Of a DNA stretch of 64,000 bases, positions 42,788 to 51,623 are shown piece by piece. Source of the stretch: JAUNBN01 sp036645935 (GTDB lineage Bacteria > Bacillota > Clostridia > Oscillospirales > Ruminococcaceae); assembly GCA_036645935.1 (NCBI GenBank), contig JAVXNE010000001.1:124001-188000 (forward strand), given 5' to 3'. Position numbers and translations under genes: made by a program. Below the pieces are notes generated by a model. It worked only from the letters and a program-made list of their open reading frames with translations. It did no database searches and was not told where the DNA came from. Within the stretch, counting starts at the first letter, position 1; every line of letters begins with the position of its first letter.

Positions 42788-43909
42788 TTATTTCCGAACG
42801 CGGGAAAATTCTTTCTGTGCCTCAGGCACAAGCGCAAGCAGCGCGTCGACGTCATCGGCAGTGTTGTCTGTACTGAAGCTCACCCTCACCGCGCTGTCTA
42901 TTATCGAATCGTCAAGCCCCATCACAGCGAGAGTTCGGCTGCGCTCGCCCTTGGTGCACGCGGAACCGCCCGAAACATAAATTTCTCTCCCGGAAAACCA
43001 GCGCAGCAGGGGTTCGCTCGGGCAGCCTTTCAAAGAGAAGTTGACTATATATTCGCTTCCGTCTGCAGGGGAATTTAAAACTACATTATCGATATTCGCA
43101 AGACCCGCAGCAAGCCTTGCACGCAACATCGCAACGTCTGTCTCAGATAGCTTTGCCTCCTCAAGCGCCGCCGCAAAGCCCGCGGCGTAGGGGACGTTTT
43201 CAGTTCCCGGACGCATTCCTCGCTCCTGATGCCCTCCGAACAGCACGTTATCGAGGTTGAACCCGCCGCGTATGTAAAGCGCGCCGATTCCTTTGGGTCC
43301 ATGCAGCTTGTGCGCGCTCGCAGAGGCCGTATCTATTCCGCCATCCAGCGAAAGTTGGTGCTTTGCAAACCCTTGAACGTTGTCACAGTGCACCGCGGTG
43401 CGGTGATTTTTGGATTTCACCTCGCGCGCTATCGCGCTGACGTCAAGCTTCGCGCCCGTCTCGTTGTTGACGCTCATCGCGCACACGAGCGCGGTTTTCG
43501 CTGTCACGGCATCAATGATTTTCTGGGCACTCACTCTTCCGCAAGAATCGGGGGCAATACGTCTCACCGCAAATCCCTCGCGTTCAAGCTCTCGGGCACA
43601 GTTTTCCACGCTGGGATGCTCGTATGCCGTGATCACTATCTCGTTTGCCCAGCCTTGCCGCGCGCGGGCCGCACCGAGAATCGCAAGATTGTTTGATTCT
43701 GTACCTCCCGAAGTGAAAAAAACCTCGCTGCTTTTACAGCCCAGAGCGCGAGCTACTTTCTCTCGGGCGCTCTCGAGCGTTTTTTGCGCTTCGAATCCGA
43801 TATCGTAAAGTGAGCTGGGGTTGCCGAATTGCTCTCGCAACGTCTTTGCAACGGCATCCGCCGCAGCCTCGCTCACCCGTGTTGTCGCCGCGTTGTCGAG
43901 ATAAATCAT
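42788..43909 (-). CDS. Cysteine desulfurase (IscS/NifS family)
   Basis: A PLP enzyme of 373 residues that takes sulfur from cysteine. It starts MIYLDNAATTRVSEAA. The PLP lysine lies in SAHKLHGPKG. The persulfide Cys lies in VSGGSACTKGE near the end, in a short loop. The arrangement directly before thiI indicates it supplies sulfur for tRNA thiolation. The start at 43909 has a GAGG 11 bases upstream; an ATG at 43933 has no site. Confidence 0.93.
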   Translation of the reverse strand: MIYLDNAATTRVSEAAADAVAKTLREQFGNPSSLYDIGFEAQKTLESAREKVARALGCKSSEVFFTSGGTESNNLAILGAARARQGWANEIVITAYEHPSVENCARELEREGFAVRRIAPDSCGRVSAQKIIDAVTAKTALVCAMSVNNETGAKLDVSAIAREVKSKNHRTAVHCDNVQGFAKHQLSLDGGIDTASASAHKLHGPKGIGALYIRGGFNLDNVLFGGHQERGMRPGTENVPYAAGFAAALEEAKLSETDVAMLRARLAAGLANIDNVVLNSPADGSEYIVNFSLKGCPSEPLLRWFSGREIYVSGGSACTKGERSRTLAVMGLDDSIIDSAVRVSFSTDNTADDVDALLALVPEAQKEFSRVRK

Positions 43910-44182
43910 CAGTTTGTGCGCCTCTTTCAGCATAGCGTATGATGATTTATTATATGATATTTAAATTGCTAAATCAACCGCGCCGCTGCTCTAAGCTTTT
44001 TAAAGACTGTGCCGCTCACACGAAATACGTCTCATCTTTTTCTCTGACACACGGGATCTGAAAATATACTTCGGTTTCCCCTGCCGCGACACGGGAATTC
44101 AAAGACGGTGTACATTGCCACAAGGTTGATATATAATTCATGCAAAGGACCGAGTCTTAAGTATTTAACAAAGGAGATAGAA

Positions 44183-44698
44183 ATGAGTTTTCGTGAAATA
44201 CCTGCCGGTGAACTCAACGCCCGTCCCTTTCATACGCTCGACCAAGAATGGGCACTGCTCAGCGCCGGAGACTCCAAAAACTTCAACACTATGACCGTGT
44301 CGTGGGGGCAGCTGGGGACACTGTGGAATTTGCCTGTCGCTACCGTTTATGTCCGTCCGCAGCGCTTTACCCGCGAGTTCCTCGAGCGCGAGGATCGCTT
44401 TACACTGTGCTTTTTCGGCGGACACAATCAGAGCGAGCTCGCATTTCTCGGCTCACACAGCGGGCGCGACGAGGACAAACTCGCCGCGACGCCGGGACTT
44501 TCTGTGAGCTTTGAATACGGAACTTCCGCACCTGTATTTGAGCAAGCCGGGATGATTTTAATTTGCAAAAAAATATATTTCGGGGATATCGCTCCCGAAA
44601 ATTTTATTGCCCCGCAGCTGCTGTGCGATAACTACCCCGAATCGGATTACCACCGTTTTTACGTGGGCGCGGTGGAAAGAGTTCTGGTTCGGGAGTAG
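44183..44698 (+). CDS. Flavin reductase-like FMN-binding protein
   Basis: A 171-residue split-barrel protein of the flavin reductase family. The flavin-binding core is visible as NFNTMTVSWGQLGTLW and TVYVRPQRFTREFLE near residues 33-77. Such proteins reduce free FMN with NAD(P)H or act as partners of redox enzymes; the electron donor cannot be told. The ATG at 44183 has AAAGGAGAT just upstream, whereas in-frame codons back to 44108 have none. It is monocistronic, closed by the terminator at 44720. Confidence 0.85.
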   Translation: MSFREIPAGELNARPFHTLDQEWALLSAGDSKNFNTMTVSWGQLGTLWNLPVATVYVRPQRFTREFLEREDRFTLCFFGGHNQSELAFLGSHSGRDEDKLAATPGLSVSFEYGTSAPVFEQAGMILICKKIYFGDIAPENFIAPQLLCDNYPESDYHRFYVGAVERVLVRE

Positions 44699-44719
44699 CC
44701 TTTCCCGTTGACTCAAAGT

Positions 44720-44766
44720 CGCTTCGGTCACGGCCCATTGCGGGCTCGCGGCCGAAGCGTTTATTG
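44720..44766 (+). terminator. Rho-independent terminator after the flavin reductase gene
   Basis: CGCTTCGG and CCGAAGCG pair around a GC-rich loop and are followed by TTTATTGTTT. The tail overlaps the rqcH stop on the other strand. Confidence 0.75.
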
Positions 44767-46518
44767 TTTCTCTTGTTTTTCTTTCATCTTTTCTATCTTT
44801 TCGATATTGGGCGTGACGTAAGCAGTACGCTGTCCTTCGTAAATAACCATACCCGCACGCTGTCCCGGTGCTTTTTTCACGCGGCGCACCTCGGTGTAGT
44901 CGATCGCAACAAGCTCACCCTTGCTCTCCGAGCTGTGGTATGCCGCGATTTCAGCCGCCTCGGTCAGTGAGAGATCGGTTGGCTTCTCGCCCTGCGCCGC
45001 GAGCACCACATGCGCTCCCGCAGCGTCCTTGATGTGAAACCAGATATCGCGCTTATCCGCTGTTTTGAGCGTCAATTTGTCGTTTGCAGTGTTGTTTCGC
45101 CCAACGAGCACAAGCATCCCGTCGCTCGTTCGATAGCGGGTATATTCGCTCATCTTGCGCAGTTTTTTATTCTCGACTCGCTTGCGGGAACGCAGATATC
45201 CCGCCGCGAGAAGTTCGCGACGAATAAGCGAGAAATCCTCCTCGGTGCGCGCCTCGCACAGCTCATATTTCACCGATTCAAGATATTTGATCTCCCTTGC
45301 GCCGTCTGTCAGCAGCCTTCCGATCATCGCCGCCGCAGTGGTTAGTTTTTTATATTCCTTGAAATATCTCTGGGAGTTTTGAACCGGGGTTTTTGTGGGA
45401 TCAAGTGGAATTTCGATCTCTTCACCTGTGTAATAGTTGAGCAGTTTTGCACTGCGCTCGCCCTTCGTTATCGAGTGCAAATTGGCGTTCACGAGCTCGC
45501 CGTAAAGCCGCTTTTGCGCTGCAAGCTCGCTGTTATCCCGTTCGGAGAGCCTCGCTGTCTGCTTTCTTCGAGCTCGCTCACACAGTGAATTCACCTGTTT
45601 CAGCAAATCGAACGAGCGAGATTTTGCCCGCTCCGCGCGGTCACGCTCGCCGAAATATCTGTCGCACAGCGCGCTGACACTGTCGAATTTTTCAACAGAG
45701 CACCCTCCGTATTGCGTTAACTCAACAAAGCTGAACTCAACGGCGCGCTCACCATCGCTCGCAATGTTAAGACATATACCCTCACCCTGTGCGGCTGCCC
45801 TCACAAAGGAGAGATTTTTCTCAAAGAGCGCTCGCTGCTCCTCGTTCATCGAAGCCGCATCAAGGTCGAGCGGGTCGGTGCGAAACGCTATCTCGCGGCA
45901 GAGCAGAGGGCTGAGGCCCGCCGCAGTCTCGAGCAGCGCACCAGAGAGCGGTTTGCTCAGCGAACAGACGCGCGCGATCAGCTCATCGTTGCTGCTTGTC
46001 ATAAAACTTATCTTGTTCTGCGGGGGAGGAAGCGTGAACTCACAACCCGGATAAAGCTGCCTCTTGTCTGAATCCTCTGCCGAAATTCTTTTGAGCGCAT
46101 CGATGACGCGGCCATCCGCACCGATTAAGACCAAATTACAGTATCTGCCCATCAGCTCGATCGATAGAGTGATCGCAACGCGCTCTCCTGTCTCGGCCAT
46201 TGCGTCAAAATCGACGAAGAGTATACGCTCCCCGTCCACCGTGCGAAATCCTGTTATTCGGCTGGTCGCAAGGTGCTTGCGCAGCAGCATGCAAAATCCG
46301 TATGGCACAGCGGGGTTCTCATATTCCTCCAGTGTTAAGTGCACACGCGCGCCTCCCGAGCGCGCCGACGCGAGCAGTTTGCAGGGTCCGTCGGGGGTGC
46401 GCAGCGAAAAGACGACCTCATCGCGCGCGGGCATATAAAGCTTGTCCATACGCGCGTTCTCGAGCCGCTCACGCAGTTCGCGCGCCGCCACATATATCAT
46501 CGCCGCGTCAATCGCCAT
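44761..46518 (-). CDS. rqcH: Rqc2 homolog RqcH (NFACT family)
   Basis: A 585-residue ribosome quality control factor. In Firmicutes it binds stalled 50S subunits and adds C-terminal alanine tails that mark nascent chains for degradation. The NFACT-N domain covers about 1-200 (MLLRKHLATSRI is typical). A long coiled coil lies in the middle (about 280-430). The NFACT-R domain begins DIWFHIKDAAGAHVVL and ends near TAYVTPN. Older annotation as fibronectin-binding protein refers to the same family. AGGAG precedes the ATG. It is third in trmK-nif3-rqcH. Confidence 0.93.
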   Translation of the reverse strand: MAIDAAMIYVAARELRERLENARMDKLYMPARDEVVFSLRTPDGPCKLLASARSGGARVHLTLEEYENPAVPYGFCMLLRKHLATSRITGFRTVDGERILFVDFDAMAETGERVAITLSIELMGRYCNLVLIGADGRVIDALKRISAEDSDKRQLYPGCEFTLPPPQNKISFMTSSNDELIARVCSLSKPLSGALLETAAGLSPLLCREIAFRTDPLDLDAASMNEEQRALFEKNLSFVRAAAQGEGICLNIASDGERAVEFSFVELTQYGGCSVEKFDSVSALCDRYFGERDRAERAKSRSFDLLKQVNSLCERARRKQTARLSERDNSELAAQKRLYGELVNANLHSITKGERSAKLLNYYTGEEIEIPLDPTKTPVQNSQRYFKEYKKLTTAAAMIGRLLTDGAREIKYLESVKYELCEARTEEDFSLIRRELLAAGYLRSRKRVENKKLRKMSEYTRYRTSDGMLVLVGRNNTANDKLTLKTADKRDIWFHIKDAAGAHVVLAAQGEKPTDLSLTEAAEIAAYHSSESKGELVAIDYTEVRRVKKAPGQRAGMVIYEGQRTAYVTPNIEKIEKMKEKQEKQ

Positions 46519-46531
46519 TAATAATCTCCTG

Positions 46532-47278
46532 TTATAGGTACTTTATCGGGTTTTGTTCTTCACTGTAAATCAGACATCCCGCGCGCTCCGCTATCTCACT
46601 CTGCACGCGCTCGCACAACGTCTTAATCGCGACGATCTCTGTGATAAAATGCCCCGCCGAGATGACCGTCATGCCAATCTGCTGTGCAAAGAGAGCCTCG
46701 TGGTGCTTCAGCTCGCCCGTGATGAACGCGTCGCATCCGAGCCACGCCGCCTGTGAAATAAGCTCGCCGGCTGCGCCGCCCACAACGGCGACCCTATCGA
46801 TCGGCCTACCTCCGTCGACATATGCGACACTCTCGCACCCCAATGACTTTTTCACTTTTTCCGCAAGCTCGGCGGCATCGCCCGCCGCGAGCACGCCACA
46901 ACGTCCAAACGGCAACATCGGAGTTGGCTCTTCAATGCCCAGCTTCGAACACAGCGCGTCGTTCACACCGCCCTCAGCGGCATCGAAACATGTGTGCGCC
47001 GCGAGAAGTGATATGTGGCTCATCGCGGCAATCACAACGGGATCTTCGGCGCACAGCACCTTGATTCCGCCGAATATGGCCGGGTGATGTGTCACAACAG
47101 CGCCGCATCCGAGTTCTTTTGCACGCGCAAGTGAGCTTCCGGTAGCGTCGAGCGCGAACAAAATTTTGTCGATTGGCAGCCCGCAGTCGAGCAGCAGTCC
47201 GCAGTTGTCCCAGCCCTCGGCAAGCTCGTATGGCGCAATTTTATTTATTATCTCATTCAGTTCTTTTGTGGTTATCAT
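46532..47278 (-). CDS. Nif3-like dinuclear metal-centre protein
   Basis: A 248-residue protein of the Nif3/YqfO family. The metal ligands are visible in GAVVTHHPAIFGGIK (two His), in LAAHTCFDA, and in the late GHFITE. The AEGWDNCGLL opening is a family signature. It forms hexameric toroids with two metals per subunit; the reaction is unsettled although some members are called GTP cyclohydrolase type. Its ATG lies inside the end of trmK (4-base overlap). The trmK-nif3 pairing (yqfN-yqfO) is common in Firmicutes. Confidence 0.93.
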   Translation of the reverse strand: MITTKELNEIINKIAPYELAEGWDNCGLLLDCGLPIDKILFALDATGSSLARAKELGCGAVVTHHPAIFGGIKVLCAEDPVVIAAMSHISLLAAHTCFDAAEGGVNDALCSKLGIEEPTPMLPFGRCGVLAAGDAAELAEKVKKSLGCESVAYVDGGRPIDRVAVVGGAAGELISQAAWLGCDAFITGELKHHEALFAQQIGMTVISAGHFITEIVAIKTLCERVQSEIAERAGCLIYSEEQNPIKYL

Positions 47279-47946
47279 TGCAGCACCTCGTCAATATGTG
47301 TTATAACCTCTCGCGCTGCGCGCTTTTTTTCGTCACATGCTCCGGACAAAATCAAACGCTCGGCTCTTTTTCGCTCGTTTTTAAGATATGCGCGCGAATC
47401 CGGTCCGTCATCCGCAATCAGTCCGGTAGCCCGCATCGCGGCAGAGCAACACTTGCGCTCCCCCGTAAAACGCGCCGTGATTACCGAATAGCATTTACCC
47501 GCTTCGCACACCGCGCGCTCGCGCTCAAGTGCAAAGCCGTTTTCGAGCAACCAGCCTCTTAAAACGCCGTGACGCGACGATGGCACGAGCACCAGACACT
47601 TGTCGGCGTCGCGCAAAAACGCGGCCTTTCTGATAATTGATATCGCAGCGTCTGCCCCGAGACCCGCTATTACCACATCGTCGACCTCGCCGCCATCGAC
47701 GCCATCGAGTCCGTCGCACAGCAGCGCTCGGCACTGCTCCTCCAGCCTGCACACTCGGAACAGCTCCCTCGCTTGCCCGAGCGGCTTGTCGTTTATATCG
47801 GTTGCGATAACGACAGGGCATTTGCCGCTCGCCACGAGCTGTGCCGCAAGCTTGCCGTGATCACAGCCCACATCGGCTACACGAGCGCCTTCCCTCACCG
47901 CTTGGGCGGCGGCAAGCAGGCGTTTTGTAAGCTTAATCTCATTCAT
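47275..47946 (-). CDS. trmK: tRNA (adenine(22)-N1)-methyltransferase TrmK
   Basis: A 223-residue SAM-dependent methyltransferase that makes m1A22 in tRNA. The SAM-binding region is VADVGCDHGKLAAQL with ATDINDKPLGQA. The catalytic-face segment is DDVVIAGLGADAAISII, where family members usually read AGMGG. A C-terminal helical extension is rich in Lys and Arg. The ATG at 47946 has a GGAG five bases before it. It heads the operon with nif3 and rqcH. Confidence 0.9.
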   Translation of the reverse strand: MNEIKLTKRLLAAAQAVREGARVADVGCDHGKLAAQLVASGKCPVVIATDINDKPLGQARELFRVCRLEEQCRALLCDGLDGVDGGEVDDVVIAGLGADAAISIIRKAAFLRDADKCLVLVPSSRHGVLRGWLLENGFALERERAVCEAGKCYSVITARFTGERKCCSAAMRATGLIADDGPDSRAYLKNERKRAERLILSGACDEKKRAAREVITHIDEVLQ

Positions 47947-48066
47947 CTCGACTCCGAAAACCGAAATACTCAGCACAAAAGACGCCTTGCGCGCACCGCG
48001 GACAGCCTGCCCGAACCAGTTGCGGCATAAGCGCCCTTTTGATGTTGCAACCAGCGAGTATCCGGA

Positions 48067-48267
48067 TTATTTGCTTCCGAAATGCTCGTTGAGCTTGCCA
48101 ACGAGAGCAAGCGCGTCAGTTCCGTGAACCTCACACGCCTGTTCGATGCTCTCACCGCGTGCGGACGGGCAGCCCAGACAATGCATACCTATTTCAAGAA
48201 AGTACTCTGCTGTATCCATGTCGAGGTCGAGCACATCTCCGATTAGTGTGTCCTTGGTTATCTGCAT
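48067..48267 (-). CDS. DUF1858 protein
   Basis: A 66-residue protein of the DUF1858 family, with its pattern of an N-terminal TLIGDVLDLDMDTAEYFLEIGMHC-like stretch followed by CLGC and then a Glu-rich helix. A CxxC pair (C30/C33) is visible. Members sometimes precede iron-sulfur or hybrid-cluster proteins and are thought to act in redox or metal chemistry, but no function is established. AAAGGA precedes the ATG at 48267. It stands alone, 120 bases after trmK begins. Confidence 0.85.
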   Translation of the reverse strand: MQITKDTLIGDVLDLDMDTAEYFLEIGMHCLGCPSARGESIEQACEVHGTDALALVGKLNEHFGSK

Positions 48268-48593
48268 AATATGCGTCCTTTCGTTGCGTTTCTTTGTTTC
48301 TATTATATTGTACCACACTAAATTATGCAATACGGGCCGGGCATTCTGTAGATTCAAAGAGCCATCAAAAAAACGTCAGAACTCAACTGGAGCCGGTACT
48401 GGAGACGCTTGCCATTCCTACCGCGCTCAACAGAATTCTTCAGTGCCTCAAACAGCGTTCGGCATAATATTGGAAGCTCCTGCTAAGCGTCGCTTTTTAA
48501 ATGCATACGATGAAACTCCAAACAAGAAGTTTGCATCGAAAACTTCTTGTAATCATTCAAAAAGAACAATCTGCAATGTTGTTTTTGCTGTGC
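48268..48593. other. Divergent gap with an 11-bp inverted repeat
   Basis: Most of it shows nothing. ACAAGAAGTTT at 48522-48532 and its exact complement at 48540-48550 form a perfect inverted repeat with a 7-base loop, about 45 bases upstream of the sortase -10. No T-run follows, so it is more like an operator or regulatory hairpin than a terminator. Confidence 0.5.
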
Positions 48594-48599
48594 TATAAT
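48591..48599 (+). promoter_or_regulatory. Extended -10 promoter of the second sortase gene
   Basis: TGCTATAAT is identical to the extended -10 of the cold-shock gene at 28066. No good -35 is present. Transcription would start near 48606, about 100 bases before the gene. Confidence 0.6.
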
Positions 48600-48706
48600 A
48601 ACAGTGAGCCTTAGCTTATGTCATTTACATGAACCACCCGTGCTGACCATCTATCGAATTCTGTTCATCTGCACGACTCCATTTTATGACAAGAGAGGAT
48701 GTTCCC

Positions 48707-49570
48707 TTGGCTGCTTGTTTTAATCGCAATAACTCCGGCAAAAGAAAATCAGATTTAAATCCTGATTTTCAATCTTCCCTTCGCAATACGCTTGACAAAG
48801 CGATGAAAACAAAAAAAGAGCATGTGGTTTTTGCAACTCTGCTCGCCGTTATGGCAGTGATGATTGTGGGGCTATTCACACTCATAGGAGTTCATATATA
48901 TCGCGCACCCCGCACTGCCACTGAGGTCGTTTTCGCAACTCCTGCGCCCGTCGAACAAAATGAGGTTAAACCACATTCAAAAGAAGACTTCGCGCCATTT
49001 GTGAGCCGTGAGCTTAAAGAGGCATACAACAGAAACAGCGACGTAATCGGCTGGCTCACTGTTCCGGGGTGCGATATCGACGACGAGGTTGTGCAGTCTT
49101 ACGACAACGATTTCTATCTGCGTCGCACGTCTTTCAGCTCCGATTATGACGTTTGGGGCTGCTATTTTCTCGATTATATCAATAATGCTGACAGACGCGC
49201 TTCTCTCGATCTCGTCTCCATAATCTACGGCCACGCGCTTGACGATTACAGTGACAGCAAAAAATTCAGCACGCTCAAGCACTACAAATCCCCATCATTT
49301 GCCGCCGAGCACCCCGTAATCAGCTTCAATCTGCTCTATGAAAAGCTCGAATTTGAACTTTTTGCCGCATGCGATATACCCATTACCATTGATTACATAG
49401 ATCCCAATCCTGACAGCGCCAAGTTTGCCTCGACTTTCAATTACATGTTGAGTAATAGTTACTGCGATTTCGGCGTTAAGGTGAGCGAACAGGACAGGCT
49501 ACTCCTGCTCTCCACCTGCACTTCAAACCACGATGTTCGCTTTGTCGTCGCGGGAAAGCTGAAGAAATAA
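48707..49570 (+). CDS. Class B sortase (second copy)
   Basis: A 287-residue membrane-anchored transpeptidase. A basic N-terminus, a membrane helix at about 40-63 and a linker precede the catalytic domain. His176 lies in IIYGHALDD, Cys271 in LLSTCTS and Arg278 in DVRFVVAG; all three catalytic residues are present. Sequence identity with the sortase at 23609 is clear in the motif blocks but low elsewhere, so they probably have different substrates. I chose a TTG start at 48707 because GAGAGGA lies seven bases upstream; the ATG at 48686 has no such site. A strong terminator follows. Confidence 0.88.
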   Translation: MAACFNRNNSGKRKSDLNPDFQSSLRNTLDKAMKTKKEHVVFATLLAVMAVMIVGLFTLIGVHIYRAPRTATEVVFATPAPVEQNEVKPHSKEDFAPFVSRELKEAYNRNSDVIGWLTVPGCDIDDEVVQSYDNDFYLRRTSFSSDYDVWGCYFLDYINNADRRASLDLVSIIYGHALDDYSDSKKFSTLKHYKSPSFAAEHPVISFNLLYEKLEFELFAACDIPITIDYIDPNPDSAKFASTFNYMLSNSYCDFGVKVSEQDRLLLLSTCTSNHDVRFVVAGKLKK

Positions 49571-49589
49571 TTGCAAATATTAAGGCAAT

Positions 49590-49632
49590 AAGGCAATGCT
49601 GAGATGATCCGATCGCAGCATTGCCTTTTTTA
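49590..49632 (+). terminator. Rho-independent terminator after the second sortase
   Basis: AGGCAATGCTG pairs perfectly with CAGCATTGCCT around a 14-base loop, followed by T6. Confidence 0.88.
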
Positions 49633-49679
49633 TGAGCTCTTCCACGATCTGTTGCACATTATCCGCGCTTTGCACGCTG

Positions 49680-51413
49680 TTATTCATCAACTATTCGGTA
49701 GGAAATATCGGTCTCTCCAACTGTATATCCATTCTGCTCTACAAGCGTGAGCGCCTCCGGCGGCAGGCAGACATCGGGGTCGTATTTGAAAATCAAAATG
49801 CAGTCGGCGCGCTTGTCCGGGTGCAGCTTATAGTACACAAAAGATTGCTTCAGCGTGCCCAGCGGATCGTCCCAATTCCCCCACGGAGAATACGTTCCGC
49901 ATGGCATATCAGCCGCAAGATAGCTCCATGGCATTGATGTCACGACCATCAAGCGATCCTCCGGTGATTGTATTTTGGCGAATGACATCACCTCGTCGTA
50001 GTAATATCGATGCTCCTTTTCCGTCTTGTCATTTGTGATGATACCCCTGTAGGGTCCGTAATATATTGTGGTATCGAGCATATTGGTCGTCAAATCATAG
50101 TTGTTTCTCTGATAACGTATGTAAACCTCAGCCCCGAGCTGAAACGCAATGACAACAATCGATATAGCCAGCGCAAATAGTGTATTTTTATGTTTTTCCG
50201 AAAATTCGCACTCCGTCCTCAGCTCTGAAAGCATAGCGCCAATTAGGACAAAGCTCGCTGTTCCCGCAACGACACTCCCCATGCTTATTGCAATCCAGCG
50301 GGTATTTGAGGCAATGTGGGCACAAAACGAGAAGAGTACTCCAATACACCAACCGCAGATAAAGAGCTGGTGATTTCTATTTTTCGTAAGGAGATACGCC
50401 TCAACTCCCAGCCACGCAACCGGGAGCATTATCGTATTAAAATTATATAGCTCAACCCTCAGGTCAAGCAACGGAATACAGCTTATGACGAAGATAATCA
50501 CAGACAGCGTAAAGTACACTTTTCGTCTTTGAAGTTTGCGCTCGTCAAGCATTGTTATAACACTGAGCGGCACTCCCACAAGCAGCAAAAGGCGATAGCG
50601 CTCCCATATATATTGAAAAAACTGCGCAATCAAAGTCTTTATAGCTCTCGGGGGGTGATTTTCAAGATAAACGTGCGGCAAGTTTTCGATTAACGAAGCC
50701 ACAGTAGTCCGGGAAAGCACAAAAAACGCAAACAGCACTGCCACAAAGCATGCGCCTGCAGTGAACATCAACCAGCTTTTAACAGACATAGCCCGTGGGA
50801 GAGTCCCACCCCGAGCTCCCTTTTTCTTTTGTCGCATGCATAGCACAGCAACTGCCAGACTCCAAACGAGGTATATTAACAGAATATATGGCGAACCGAG
50901 CACCGCCGCGGCAAAAAAAATGCCGACCACGAGCATCTCCACCTCGCTTTTAAACGTGGCTGCTATCGAAGTTGCAACCAGCATTCCACCCACGGCAATC
51001 ACGTTATATGTCATCGACATGATATCCGTTGGGGCAAAGAGATAAAAATATATAACGGCGGGTATGCTCCACATGCCAAAAACTTTAAACCTTCGATAGA
51101 CAAACAAAGCGGTGAGTGACCAATACACTATGTAAATATATCTGAAGGCAAGCACTATCCCTTCGGTTCCGCCATACAAAACCTTGTAGGCTTTCACCAG
51201 AGGATATGTCAGAAAGCACACCATCTGCGTCGTCTGCCATTCATCCGTAAGCGGCGCATCCCCAAATGTGAAGCGGTTCGCAATTGCGAGAAGAAGCGGT
51301 TCATCATCCTGAATGAATCCATAGGGAACTTTATACAGCAGAAATAGCAGGCACAATAAAAAAGTGCTCAAAAAAAGAGCATGCTGCTTGTTGGAAGTTG
51401 CTCTAAGATTCAC
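49680..51413 (-). CDS. Polytopic membrane protein, GT-C glycosyltransferase-like
   Basis: A 577-residue protein with about eleven to twelve membrane helices and a soluble C-terminal part of about 130 residues. After the first helix comes FIQDDEPLLLA, with Asp36-Asp37-Glu38. This is the position of the catalytic acidic pair in GT-C enzymes that use lipid-linked sugars. No specific family name can be given. The start is probably the GTG at 51413, with GGAGGAG six bases upstream; frames back to 51479 have none. If the call is right it transfers sugars on the outer face of the membrane. It is convergent with the sortase. Confidence 0.65.
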   Translation of the reverse strand: MNLRATSNKQHALFLSTFLLCLLFLLYKVPYGFIQDDEPLLLAIANRFTFGDAPLTDEWQTTQMVCFLTYPLVKAYKVLYGGTEGIVLAFRYIYIVYWSLTALFVYRRFKVFGMWSIPAVIYFYLFAPTDIMSMTYNVIAVGGMLVATSIAATFKSEVEMLVVGIFFAAAVLGSPYILLIYLVWSLAVAVLCMRQKKKGARGGTLPRAMSVKSWLMFTAGACFVAVLFAFFVLSRTTVASLIENLPHVYLENHPPRAIKTLIAQFFQYIWERYRLLLLVGVPLSVITMLDERKLQRRKVYFTLSVIIFVISCIPLLDLRVELYNFNTIMLPVAWLGVEAYLLTKNRNHQLFICGWCIGVLFSFCAHIASNTRWIAISMGSVVAGTASFVLIGAMLSELRTECEFSEKHKNTLFALAISIVVIAFQLGAEVYIRYQRNNYDLTTNMLDTTIYYGPYRGIITNDKTEKEHRYYYDEVMSFAKIQSPEDRLMVVTSMPWSYLAADMPCGTYSPWGNWDDPLGTLKQSFVYYKLHPDKRADCILIFKYDPDVCLPPEALTLVEQNGYTVGETDISYRIVDE

Positions 51414-51544
51414 TGACGCCTCCTCCCATCTCACACAGACTCCTAGATTGGTCATTTTCGCTGTAAATATATCATACAAAAGTTGTCATTACAAGCAAGA
51501 TCATCCTGATAACCTGCCATTTTCCGAACTGTGGACACACCGCA

Positions 51545-51590
51545 TAAAAAAACCGCACCTCGCGGCAAAGCAGCCGGGGTGCGGTTTTAA
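51545..51590 (-). terminator. Rho-independent terminator after pckG
   Basis: AACCGCACC pairs with GGTGCGGTT around a GC-rich loop. On the leftward strand it runs into T7; the other strand has T4. It is 34 bases past the pckG stop. Confidence 0.85.
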
Positions 51591-51623
51591 TCTTAATTTC
51601 AGCTCTGCTTTGCAGGCAGTCTC

